A program made the translations under genes and the position numbers. DNA of 64,000 nt from JBMYTN01 sp049604415. GTDB lineage: Bacteria; Pseudomonadota; Alphaproteobacteria; Rhodospirillales; Rhodospirillaceae. This document shows, piece by piece, positions 24,652 to 32,673 of this stretch. The notes beneath the pieces are model-generated. The model was given only the letters and a program-made list of their open reading frames with translations, was not told the origin of the DNA and did no database searches. Numbering within the stretch: the first letter of the stretch is position 1; the number at the start of each line of letters is the position of its first letter. The DNA lies in assembly GCA_049604415.1 (NCBI GenBank), contig JBMYTN010000004.1:91651-155650 (forward strand), given 5' to 3'.

Positions 24652-25845
24652 ATGGACCCGGAACCCTCCGTCATGGACCAAGCTGCCGACCCCCACCAGG
24701 CTGAGCCTGCAGGCTCCAAGCTGATGCAGCTTTGGGAGCTGACCGCCATTGGCGATGTCACCTGGCAAATGCTGGTGATGTGGGGCGTGATCGCGGTATT
24801 GTTCTATTTGGCGGTCTATCGCAAATTCGAACCGCTGCTTTTGGTGCCGATTGCTTTTGGTGCCTTACTGGCCAATTTGCCGACGGAAGGGCTGATCAAC
24901 GCCCCGGTCGGCGATCATGGCGGCGGGCTGTTTTATTACATTTCCAAGGGCGTGGAGTGGGAGATCTTCCCGCCGCTGATCTTCCTAGGTGTCGGAGCCC
25001 TGACGGATTTCGGCCCCTTGATCGCCAATCCGCGCACCTTGTTGCTCGGCGCTGCGGCGCAATTTGGCGTGTTTGCGACCTTCCTTGGCGCGGTGCTCAT
25101 CGGTTTTTCGCCCATGGAGGCCGGGGCCATTGGCATTATTGGCGGGGCGGATGGCCCAACCTCAATCTTCCTAGCCAACAAGCTGGCCCCGGATCTGCTG
25201 GCCCCCATTGCGGTGGCGGCCTACAGCTATATGGCCCTGGTGCCGCTGTTGCAGCCGCCGATCATGCGGGCCTTAACCACCGAGCAGGAACGCAAGATCC
25301 GCATGCGCTCCCTGCGCCAGGTGTCGCGGCTGGAAAAGCTGATCTTCGCCGTCATGGTCACCGTGCTGGTGATCTTGTTGGTCCCGGCGGCCTCGGCACT
25401 GATCGGCATGCTGATGCTGGGCAATTTCCTGCGCGAATGCGGCGTCACCGAGCGGCTGACCAAGGCTTCGCAAAACGAGCTGATCAATGTGGTGACCATC
25501 TTTTTGGGCACTGCGGTCGGCATCACCATGACCGGCGAGCGGTTCCTGAACTTCGATACCTTGAAGATCCTGGGCCTTGGCGTGATTGCCTTTGGCATAG
25601 CCACCGCCTGCGGGGTGCTGATGGCCAAGGTGATGAACCTTGTCAACAAGACCAATCCAATCAATCCGCTGATTGGGGCGGCTGGGGTCTCAGCGGTGCC
25701 CATGGCCGCCCGGGTGGCCCAGACCGAGGGCCAGCGGGCCGATCCGCAAAACTTCCTGCTGATGCATGCCATGGGGCCGAATGTGGCCGGGGTCATCGGC
25801 ACCGCCGTGGTGGCGGGCTATTTTATCGCCTGGTATGGCGGCTGA
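24652..25845 (+). CDS. mmdB: sodium-ion-pumping decarboxylase beta subunit
   Basis: A polytopic protein of about 397 residues in the OadB/MmdB/GcdB family. The signature G-G-A-D-G-P-T-S-I-F contains the membrane aspartate needed for Na+ transport. The C-terminal block N-P-L-I-G-x-A-G-V-S-A-V-P-M-A-A-R keeps the Asn, Gly, Ser and Arg known to matter in OadB, followed by H-A-M-G-P-N-V-A-G-V-I-G. It decarboxylates carboxybiotin and exports Na+. The start is uncertain: a TTG at 24637 and ATGs at 24652 and 24673 are all possible, and none has a strong ribosome site. Confidence 0.93.
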   Translation: MDPEPSVMDQAADPHQAEPAGSKLMQLWELTAIGDVTWQMLVMWGVIAVLFYLAVYRKFEPLLLVPIAFGALLANLPTEGLINAPVGDHGGGLFYYISKGVEWEIFPPLIFLGVGALTDFGPLIANPRTLLLGAAAQFGVFATFLGAVLIGFSPMEAGAIGIIGGADGPTSIFLANKLAPDLLAPIAVAAYSYMALVPLLQPPIMRALTTEQERKIRMRSLRQVSRLEKLIFAVMVTVLVILLVPAASALIGMLMLGNFLRECGVTERLTKASQNELINVVTIFLGTAVGITMTGERFLNFDTLKILGLGVIAFGIATACGVLMAKVMNLVNKTNPINPLIGAAGVSAVPMAARVAQTEGQRADPQNFLLMHAMGPNVAGVIGTAVVAGYFIAWYGG

Positions 25846-25996
25846 GTGAGTGATTTTGGTTTTGCCGGAGTGCCGCCAATTGACGGGCGGTTTCGGTCTG
25901 GCGGATTTTGATTTCTCGAATGTCCTCGCGCATCGCCGTCATGTCTGAGCGCATGGCGCGTAAATATTCCAGGACCATACTCTCTGTTTTCGTCAT
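25823..25996 (-). CDS. small coiled-coil protein (57 aa)
   Basis: From the ATG at 25996 the product reads MTKTESMVLEYLRAMRSDM and continues with regularly spaced hydrophobics in a charged helix (about 4-45), then a basic tail. Small proteins of this kind, with a degenerate heptad pattern, are scattered in Rhodospirillales-like genomes. The function is unknown. Its 3' end overlaps the convergent mmdB by 23 bp. Its ribosome site (AGAGG) lies inside a long hairpin at 26002-26043. Confidence 0.5.
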   Translation of the reverse strand: MTKTESMVLEYLRAMRSDMTAMREDIREIKIRQTETARQLAALRQNQNHSLSRHTRR

Positions 25997-26001
25997 GGTG
26001 G

Positions 26002-26043
26002 CCAACCTCTGCGATTGCACGACTTCATGGTCGCAGAGGTTGG
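26002..26043 (-). promoter_or_regulatory. 13-bp stem-loop covering the ribosome site of the small coiled-coil gene
   Basis: 26002-26014 and 26031-26043 are perfectly complementary (CCAACCTCTGCGA and its inverse) with a 16-nt loop. It lies 8 bp after the hypE stop on the minus strand. No T-tract follows, so it may act as a transcript-end stabiliser or a translational switch rather than an intrinsic terminator. Confidence 0.45.
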
Positions 26044-26051
26044 GTTATCGG

Positions 26052-27158
26052 TCAACAGATCCGGGGCAGTTGCTCGCCAGACAGCATGTCCAGCCGTCGG
26101 CCGCCGCCAAACAGGGTTTTCATCACCACCTGTTTCGGATGGTCGCTGACCGCCCGGCCAATGATCCGGGCTTCCCGGCCCTCGGGCAGCGCCCGCATCG
26201 CTGCCAAGGCCGCATCGGCCTCTTCCGGCGCGCAAAACAGCACCAAGGTGCCCTCATTGGCCAGATAGAGCGGATCAAGGCCGAGGATTTCACAAAAACC
26301 CCGAACCTCCGCCCGGACCGGCAATTCGGTCTCGTCTAAGGCAATGCCGCAGCCCGACACCGCTGCGATTTCATTCAGGGAGGAGGCCAGACCGCCCCGG
26401 GTCGCATCCCGGGCGCAGCGCACCGAGGGGGCCGCGTGCAGCACCGCTTCCATCAGACCGTTTAGGGGCGCGCAGTCGCTTTCCACCGGGCTTTCCAAGG
26501 CCATGTCGCCTCGGGCATTGAGGATCGCCGCGCCATGGTCGCCCAGATAGCCATTGACCAGGGCCACATCACCGGGCAGGACCTGGCGGGCGGCCAGATT
26601 GCGACCCGGCGGGATCACGCCAACCCCGGCGGTGGTGATGAACAATTTGTCGGCGGATCCCTTATCCACCACCTTGGTGTCGCCGGTGACGATCTTCACC
26701 CCGGCCCGGTCCGCTGCCGCGCGCATGGTTGCCGCCACATGGCGCAGCAGGCCAACATCAATGCCTTCCTCGATGATCATGCCGCAGGACAGCCAGAGCG
26801 GTTGCGCCCCGCCGACCGCTAGGTCATTGACGGTGCCATTGACCGCCAGATCGCCAATATTGCCGCCGGGAAACTCCAGCGGATCGACGACAAAGCCATC
26901 GGTGGTAAAGGCCAGACGCCCCCCGGCTGCCAGCAGTTCTGGGGGTGGGGTCAGGCGGGCCTGATCCTCCATATCCCCCATATCCGGATTGTCGAAGGCA
27001 GCGACGAACACATCATCGATCAAGTCGCGCATCGCCTTGCCGCCACCGCCATGGGCCATGGTGACGGTTTCGGTTTTCAGTGCCCCGCCCCGGCGATAGC
27101 CCGCCTCGGCGGTCATCGCCCCCTTGGCCAGGCTGCCTTTGGGATCCATGGCGTTCAT
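26052..27158 (-). CDS. hypE: hydrogenase maturation protein HypE
   Basis: The 368-residue PurM-like ATPase dehydrates the C-terminal thiocarboxamide to thiocyanate, supplying cyanide ligands for the NiFe site. The C-terminus ends L-P-R-I-C, keeping the essential terminal cysteine. A-H-G-G-G-G-K-A-M-R-D-L and the T-T-D-G-F-V-V-D-P-L-x-F-P-G-G-N-I-G-D-L-A stretch are canonical. There are about 25 extra residues before the usual start, and a Met at residue 4 or later may be used. Its first base overlaps the hypD stop. It is the last gene of the hup/hyp unit. Confidence 0.96.
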   Translation of the reverse strand: MNAMDPKGSLAKGAMTAEAGYRRGGALKTETVTMAHGGGGKAMRDLIDDVFVAAFDNPDMGDMEDQARLTPPPELLAAGGRLAFTTDGFVVDPLEFPGGNIGDLAVNGTVNDLAVGGAQPLWLSCGMIIEEGIDVGLLRHVAATMRAAADRAGVKIVTGDTKVVDKGSADKLFITTAGVGVIPPGRNLAARQVLPGDVALVNGYLGDHGAAILNARGDMALESPVESDCAPLNGLMEAVLHAAPSVRCARDATRGGLASSLNEIAAVSGCGIALDETELPVRAEVRGFCEILGLDPLYLANEGTLVLFCAPEEADAALAAMRALPEGREARIIGRAVSDHPKQVVMKTLFGGGRRLDMLSGEQLPRIC

Positions 27159-28318
27159 CAGGCGGCCCTCCCGGAGGAGGCTGACGCATCGGCATAAAGG
27201 TGATAGGCGGCACAGGCCCCTTCAGAGGACACCATCAACGCCCCCAGCGGGGTTTCCGGCGTACATTCCTTGCCGAATTTCGGGCAATGCCACGGTTTGA
27301 TCTGGCCCTTGACCACCTCGCCACAGCGGCAATCCTCGAATTCCGGCAAGGCGGCTTCCCGACCCGAGCTTTTGCCCGCGCCATAGCCGACGCCGAATTT
27401 TTCTTCCGCATCCCAGGCCGCATAGGCTTCGCGGATTTTGACGCCGGATTTGTCGATCTCGCCCAGGCCTCGCCAGTCAAAGGCCTCGCGCGGGGTGAAC
27501 ACATCGTCTACGGCGGCTAGAGCGGCGGGGTTGCCGTCTTTCGGCACCACCCGGGCATATTGGTTTTCGATCTCGGCCCGGCCATCGGCGATCTGTTCGA
27601 CCACCATCAAAACCGATTGCAACAGGTCCAGGGGCTCAAAGCCTGCCACCACCAGCGGCTTGCCATACTCCTCGGCGATAAAGTCATAGGGGGCGGTGCC
27701 GATGACCATGGAGACATGGCCCGGGCCAATAAAGCCATCCAGCGCCATATCGGGATCCTGGAGCAGGGCCTTGATCGGCGGCGGCACCAGGATGTGGTTA
27801 CAGAACAGCGAGAAATTGCCAACGCCTTCCCGGGCGGCCTGCTGCACGGTTAGGGCCGAGGACGGCATGGTGGTTTCAAAGCCAAGGCCAAAGAACACCA
27901 CCTCGCGGTCCGGATGGCGACGGGCCAGCTCCAGGGCGTCCAGCGGCGAATAGACCATGCGGATATCGGCCCCGGCGGCCTTGGCACTCATCAAGGAGCC
28001 CCTTGTGCCGGGCACCCGCATCGCATCACCAAAGGTGGTGAAGATCACGTCGGGCCGCTCGGCAATGTCCAGGCAATCATCCACCCGGCTCATGGGCAGC
28101 ACACAGACCGGGCAGCCCGGGCCATGGATGAATTCCAGGCTGGCCGGGGTCAGCTTGTCCAGGCCATAGCGGAAGATGGCGTGGGTGTGACCGCCGCAGA
28201 TCTCCATCACATGCAAGGGCTTTTCCGGGGTTGCACCGGTGCGGGCGACGGCAGCCTCAATGGCGCTGAGCAGAGACTTGGCTTTGGCCGGGTCGCGGAA
28301 TTCGTCGGTATATTTCAT
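27158..28318 (-). CDS. hypD: hydrogenase maturation protein HypD
   Basis: The 386-residue [4Fe-4S] scaffold protein holds the Fe(CN)2CO unit together with HypC. Family motifs are C-G-G-H-T-H, G-P-G-C-P-V-C-V, G-F-E-T-T and the C-terminal cysteine cluster F-x-D-C-R-C-G with H-C-P-x-F-G-x-x-C-T-P. GGGGGAGTTTTCC precedes the ATG. The gap to hypC is 62 bp. Confidence 0.97.
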   Translation of the reverse strand: MKYTDEFRDPAKAKSLLSAIEAAVARTGATPEKPLHVMEICGGHTHAIFRYGLDKLTPASLEFIHGPGCPVCVLPMSRVDDCLDIAERPDVIFTTFGDAMRVPGTRGSLMSAKAAGADIRMVYSPLDALELARRHPDREVVFFGLGFETTMPSSALTVQQAAREGVGNFSLFCNHILVPPPIKALLQDPDMALDGFIGPGHVSMVIGTAPYDFIAEEYGKPLVVAGFEPLDLLQSVLMVVEQIADGRAEIENQYARVVPKDGNPAALAAVDDVFTPREAFDWRGLGEIDKSGVKIREAYAAWDAEEKFGVGYGAGKSSGREAALPEFEDCRCGEVVKGQIKPWHCPKFGKECTPETPLGALMVSSEGACAAYHLYADASASSGRAA

Positions 28319-28380
28319 GGAAAACTCCCCCCTGTTTGGCCCGTTTCCGGGGCCAGCAATTCTGGTCCGGGCCTGCGCCC

Positions 28381-28668
28381 TTACCCGGCCATCATTTTAT
28401 CGGCATCGCGAATGGCTTCGATCTCGGCCATGGCCTCGCCCAGATCTTCCAGGGCCTTTAAGGTCGCGCTGGCCTCGTCTGGATCAATCCGGCTCATGGC
28501 GAAGCCGACATGGACCAGCACCCATTCGCCGATCAGGTCATCCAAGGATCCGCCGGGCACGACACAGGCCAGATTGACCGCTCGGCGCACGCCGGACACA
28601 TCAACCATTCCCATCAGCTTTTCGGGATCTGTGATCTCCACGATCTGTCCCGGAATTCCCAAACACAT
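28381..28668 (-). CDS. hypC: hydrogenase maturation chaperone HypC
   Basis: The 95-residue protein starts M-C-L-G-I-P-G, with the essential Cys2 exposed after Met removal. The OB-fold pattern continues with V-L-V-H-V-G-F-A-M-S-R-I-D. It carries the iron cofactor to the large-subunit precursor together with HypD. The second family member in this cluster is hupF. The tail from about residue 75 is an acidic helix. Confidence 0.96.
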   Translation of the reverse strand: MCLGIPGQIVEITDPEKLMGMVDVSGVRRAVNLACVVPGGSLDDLIGEWVLVHVGFAMSRIDPDEASATLKALEDLGEAMAEIEAIRDADKMMAG

Positions 28669-28715
28669 GGTTCCAATCCCCTTGTTCCAGGTCGGACAGA
28701 CGCGGTCTTGCAGGC

Positions 28716-30254
28716 TTATTGCGCCGCTTTGACCGCGCCCATCTCGTCCTCTTCCCCGTCTTCGTCGACCGCGCGGACCGGCGGCTCAATGCCATAGCGG
28801 TCCAGCTTGGCCCGCAGGCCCACCCGGCTGAGCCCCAGTTCCTCGGCGGCGCGGCTTTTGTTCCAGCGCAGCCGGGTCAGGGTTTCCCGCAGCAGCCGGG
28901 CTTCCATTTTTTCCACCCGTTCCTTCAGGGTGCCTTCGATGCACAAGGCCGCATCGGCGACCGGATCGGCCTCGACCCCCTTGGGCACCGCGCGCAGGAT
29001 CCGGGGTGTGATGTCTTCCGGTCCCAACGCATCGCCGGTGGCCATCATCAGCATGCGCAGGATTTCGTTTTCCAATTCCCGCACATTGCCCGGCCAGTCA
29101 TAGGCGGTCAGGAACTCCATGGCCGCCGGATCCAAGCCATCGACCCGCTTGCCATGGGTGGCCATGGCGGCTTCCAGCAGGAACTCGCAGAGCGGCAAAA
29201 TGTCGCCGGGACGCTCGCGCAAGGCCGGGACTCGCAGCGGGCTAACGGCCAGGCGGTAATAGAGATCTTCGCGGAAATTCCCGGCCCGGGCTTCGTCTTC
29301 CAGATCCCGGTTGGTGGCCGCAATGATCCGCACATTCACCGTCAAGGTGTCATTGGAGCCCACCGGGCGGATTTCGCCCTCTTGCAGGAAGCGCAGCAAT
29401 TTGACCTGAAAGGCCGCTGAGGTGTCGCCGATCTCATCGAGGAACACCGTGCCGCCATCGGCCTGCTCCAACAGGCCCATTCGGTTGGCATGGGCTCCGG
29501 TAAACGCGCCTTTGCGGTGGCCGAACAGCTCGGATTCCAGCAGTTCATCGGGGATCGCCCCGCAATGCACCGCATGGAAGGGCCGTTCGGAGCGCAAGGA
29601 GCCATAGTGGATGGCTTTGGCGAGCAATTCCTTGCCAGTGCCGGTCTCTCCGGTGATCAGGGCCGGGACATCGAAGGTGGCGATTTGGGCTGCCGTGATG
29701 CACAGCGCATCCATCGGCGAGCCGGTGGTGCGGACGATGCGGTCAAAGCCATAGCCCATTTTCAGGACCGCATGGCGGCTCGACACCCGGCGCTCGGCCA
29801 CCGGGGTCAATTGCTTCAGCTCCAGGCTCATGCGGTCATGGTCGCGCTGCAACTGGAACAGCTTCGCCCCATTGCGGGCCGCCATCAGCAGCTGATCCGG
29901 ATGCCAGGGCTTGGCTAGGAATTGATAGATCCCGGCTTCATTGATCGCCCGGATGATGTCGTCGGTTTCCGTATAGCCGGTGACAATGACCCGGATGGTT
30001 TCCGGCCAGCGCTCCCGAACCTGGGTCAGCAGCTCGACCCCGGTCATGCCGGGCATGCGTTGGTCACAGAGAATGACCTGGATCCATTGTTCGGCCAGGA
30101 CCTCCAAAGCGGCCTCGCCGGAGGAGGCGGTGAAGACCGCAAATTCATCCTCCAGGGCCATTTCCATGGCATCCAAGGAGCGCTGCTCATCATCCACCAA
30201 TAAAATGGCAGGCAGGCGACCTTGGGCTGCGGTGGTTCCGATCTGTTCGGACAT
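28716..30254 (-). CDS. hupR: hydrogenase response regulator HupR (NtrC family)
   Basis: The 512-residue protein has a receiver domain (about 15-130: acidic pair D21-D22, phospho-acceptor D64, K115). A central AAA+ sigma-54 activator domain follows, with Walker A G-E-T-G-T-G-K-E at 201-208, the loop G-A-F-T-G-A at 248-253 and Walker B near 266-275. A Fis-type helix-turn-helix lies near the C-terminus (R-A-A-E-E-L-G-L-S-R-V-G-L-R-A-K-L). It should activate hup promoters in response to H2 through HupT and HupUV. The intact GAFTGA loop fits the sigma-54 promoters found here. It sits between hypB and hypC, as recalled for R. capsulatus. Confidence 0.95.
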   Translation of the reverse strand: MSEQIGTTAAQGRLPAILLVDDEQRSLDAMEMALEDEFAVFTASSGEAALEVLAEQWIQVILCDQRMPGMTGVELLTQVRERWPETIRVIVTGYTETDDIIRAINEAGIYQFLAKPWHPDQLLMAARNGAKLFQLQRDHDRMSLELKQLTPVAERRVSSRHAVLKMGYGFDRIVRTTGSPMDALCITAAQIATFDVPALITGETGTGKELLAKAIHYGSLRSERPFHAVHCGAIPDELLESELFGHRKGAFTGAHANRMGLLEQADGGTVFLDEIGDTSAAFQVKLLRFLQEGEIRPVGSNDTLTVNVRIIAATNRDLEDEARAGNFREDLYYRLAVSPLRVPALRERPGDILPLCEFLLEAAMATHGKRVDGLDPAAMEFLTAYDWPGNVRELENEILRMLMMATGDALGPEDITPRILRAVPKGVEADPVADAALCIEGTLKERVEKMEARLLRETLTRLRWNKSRAAEELGLSRVGLRAKLDRYGIEPPVRAVDEDGEEDEMGAVKAAQ

Positions 30255-30313
30255 GGGGTCTGTGTCCCTTTTTTGTCGGCATGAGGCGGCGGTGGGGCCG
30301 TCCTATGGACTTC

Positions 30314-31294
30314 TTATTCAGCGGCTTCTTGTTTGCTGCGCAGCGCGGCGCGGCGGGCGTCGATCCAGGCAAACCAGCGCTCCATGCCCTCGCCGGTCCG
30401 GGCCGAAACCCGCAGGATTTCCGCCGTGGGATTGATCCGCCGGGCATTGGCCTCATACAGGTCCAAATCCACATCGCAATGGGGGGCCAAATCGGTTTTG
30501 TTGAGCAGCACCAAACCGGCAGCGGCAAACATATCCGGGTATTTCAGCGGTTTGTCTTCGCCCTCGGTCACCGACAGGATCGCCACTTTGGCGTCCTCGC
30601 CCAGATCGAAGGCCGCCGGGCAGACCAGATTGCCGACATTTTCAATGAACAACACGCTGTCCTTGGCCGGGCCTAAGGTTTCTAGGGCATGGCCGACCAT
30701 ATGGGCGTCCAAATGGCAGCCCTTGCCGGTGTTGATCTGGATGGCCGGGGCACCGGTGGCCCGGATCCGATCCGCATCATTGGCGGTTTGCTGGTCGCCT
30801 TCGATCACCGAACAGGGCAGCCGGTCCTTCAGGGCTTCGATGGTTTTGCACAGCAAGGTGGTTTTGCCGGATCCCGGCGAGGACACTAGGTTCAAAGCCA
30901 GAATGCCCTCGGCCTGCAGCCGGGACCGATTGCCCACGGCATAGCGGTCATTCTTTGACAGGATCCCGGTCTCGATCTCCACCATCCGCGCCTGGGTCAG
31001 GCCCGGCGCATGGGCGCGGGCTGGACCGTGCCCATAATGCAGATCTTGGCCGTCTTGGGTTGGGGCATGGTCATGATCGTGACTGTGGTCATGGCCGCAG
31101 CCAGGAGCATGGTCGTGTCCATGGTCATGCGTGTGCCCATGGTCATGCGTATGCCCGTGCCCGTGATCATGCCCGTGAGTATGGTCATGGGCATGGCTAT
31201 GGCTGTGTCCATCGCCATGATCATGGCTGTGGGAATGATGAGCGGTGTTTTCGATTTTAGCGCCGTCGCCCGCGCATCCGCATACCGTGCACAT
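30314..31294 (-). CDS. hypB: nickel-binding GTPase HypB with His-rich tail
   Basis: The start is set at M-C-T-V-C-G-C (31294), the known HypB N-terminal metal site. The frame runs further upstream but without a HypB-like sequence. The 326-residue product has 27 histidines between residues 19 and 76, a nickel store. The GTPase then shows S-S-P-G-S-G-K-T-T and N-K-T-D, and I-E-G-D-Q-Q-T-A-N-D is present. It inserts nickel with HypA. Its ATG shares one base with the hypA stop. Confidence 0.96.
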   Translation of the reverse strand: MCTVCGCAGDGAKIENTAHHSHSHDHGDGHSHSHAHDHTHGHDHGHGHTHDHGHTHDHGHDHAPGCGHDHSHDHDHAPTQDGQDLHYGHGPARAHAPGLTQARMVEIETGILSKNDRYAVGNRSRLQAEGILALNLVSSPGSGKTTLLCKTIEALKDRLPCSVIEGDQQTANDADRIRATGAPAIQINTGKGCHLDAHMVGHALETLGPAKDSVLFIENVGNLVCPAAFDLGEDAKVAILSVTEGEDKPLKYPDMFAAAGLVLLNKTDLAPHCDVDLDLYEANARRINPTAEILRVSARTGEGMERWFAWIDARRAALRSKQEAAE

Positions 31295-31635
31295 CACACC
31301 ACCTCCAAATCTTTGATCCGCATCTCTTGCCCGCCGGTGGGCGACAGCCTGGCGCTGCCGCATTGGGGACAAGGATCCATCCTGTCATTGATCTGCACCG
31401 TCGCGGCGCAGTCGAAACAAAAGGCTTCGCCGGGCAGGTCGATGACCTCCAAGGTCGCGCCCTCGGCAATGGAACCGCGCATGACCACGTCAAAGCCAAA
31501 GCGCAGCGCGTCGACCTCAACCCCAGCAAAGCGGCCAATTTCCAGGCGGATCCGGTTCACCTTGGTGAACGAGTCCTTGGCGGCCTGGTCCTCGATGACC
31601 TGCAAGATCCCCTCACAGAGCGACATTTCATGCAT
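31294..31635 (-). CDS. hypA: nickel chaperone HypA
   Basis: 113 residues. Two in-frame ATGs are present. The second (31635, M-H-E-M-S-L-C-E-G) is chosen because HypA needs His directly after the initiator Met to bind nickel. Using the first would displace it by two residues. The zinc site C-F-D-C and C-P-Q-C is visible at about 71-90. The 5' end overlaps hupK by 8 bp and the 3' end overlaps hypB by one base. Confidence 0.95.
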   Translation of the reverse strand: MHEMSLCEGILQVIEDQAAKDSFTKVNRIRLEIGRFAGVEVDALRFGFDVVMRGSIAEGATLEVIDLPGEAFCFDCAATVQINDRMDPCPQCGSARLSPTGGQEMRIKDLEVV

Positions 31636-32659
31636 GGCCATGCGCCTCCCTGGGGGCGTCAGACGGCGCGATCTCCTCGCTCCAACTCAGCTCGGTCATC
31701 ACACAGGGATCGATGGTCTCCAGGACCAGCCGGGCCAAACGGGGCAGCGGGATATCTGCGCGGCAGGGCAGGCTCGCCATCGTTTGGGCCAGCAAACCTT
31801 CGGGCAGCAAGGCGAAATCCGTTGGCGAGAGTCGCTGGAAGCCGGTCACTTGGTTTTCCACCGCAAAGCCGCGCACCAGCATCCAGCCCCGGGCGGCTTC
31901 GATCACCCCGGCGCGGGGGTGGGACAGCTGCACCCCGGGGGAGAGCAGCCGATCCAGATCCACCAGGCGGGCGGTCATGCGCCAGAGCGGGCCCCGTCCG
32001 AACCGGGCCTCAATCTCTTGCATCAGCAGCGCATCGGCCATCCGGGCCGCGACACTGTTTTCCACCACAAGACCGTTCTGGGTTGCTTTGGGCCAGTCCG
32101 GCTCCTCGGTCGGATCGAGCAACGGCAGATCAGAGGCCGTGCGTCCCCAGGCCGGATCCCAGTCCTGGGCGATTTTGGCAAAGCTGCGCGCAACCGCATT
32201 GGCCCCTGAGGTCATCCAGGCCTCAAACGCCGCCCAGTTGGTTGCCGGGCCATGGGCCGGGGCGAACAGGGCTAGGCGCAAAGCCATGGCCGAGGCCGGG
32301 GAGCGCAGGGCTTCATTGAGCAGGCCGGGGATATCGCGATCCGGGGCCAGATCCAGCAAAGGCGGCCAGATTAAACAGAGCTTCAGAATATGTTCGCGCA
32401 CCGTTTCCGCCGCGATCCGGCGCGGCAAAGTCGGGTCCGGCTCCAGGCCGAAGCTTGAGCGGGTGGCCGCTTCCTGGGCCGATGCGCAGAGGTTAAAAAC
32501 CCGCCCCACCAACACCGCCGCGTCACCGGTCGAACGCCCCTGCAACAGGGCCGCGATGGGCGGCTCCTGCGGCGGGGTGATCTGCGGCACGATCTTATCG
32601 TCCTGCAGCGTCAGCCGCAGGCGCAAGGGCGCGTTGGGGGGGCGGGCGGCGATGTTCAT
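31628..32659 (-). CDS. hupK: hydrogenase expression/formation protein HupK
   Basis: The 343-residue protein is a distant, non-catalytic relative of the hydrogenase large subunit. Its C-terminal I-D-P-C-V-M-T-E-L-S-W recalls the D-P-C-x-x-C-x-x-H motif of HupL but lacks the second cysteine and the His. HupK proteins are thought to act as scaffolds during cofactor assembly for oxygen-tolerant hydrogenases. Position between hupJ and hypA is as recalled for R. capsulatus. Confidence 0.88.
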   Translation of the reverse strand: MNIAARPPNAPLRLRLTLQDDKIVPQITPPQEPPIAALLQGRSTGDAAVLVGRVFNLCASAQEAATRSSFGLEPDPTLPRRIAAETVREHILKLCLIWPPLLDLAPDRDIPGLLNEALRSPASAMALRLALFAPAHGPATNWAAFEAWMTSGANAVARSFAKIAQDWDPAWGRTASDLPLLDPTEEPDWPKATQNGLVVENSVAARMADALLMQEIEARFGRGPLWRMTARLVDLDRLLSPGVQLSHPRAGVIEAARGWMLVRGFAVENQVTGFQRLSPTDFALLPEGLLAQTMASLPCRADIPLPRLARLVLETIDPCVMTELSWSEEIAPSDAPREAHGHA

Positions 32660-32673
32660 GGTCCCCTCTAGGC

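Noticed and set aside
24652..25845. Possible loss of a sodium-site residue in MmdB (G-A-A-G where some homologues have G-N-A-G)
   Set aside because: The residues known to matter in OadB (Asn, Gly, Ser and Arg of N-P-L-I-G-x-A-G-V-S-x(6)-R) are all present. The changed position is variable.
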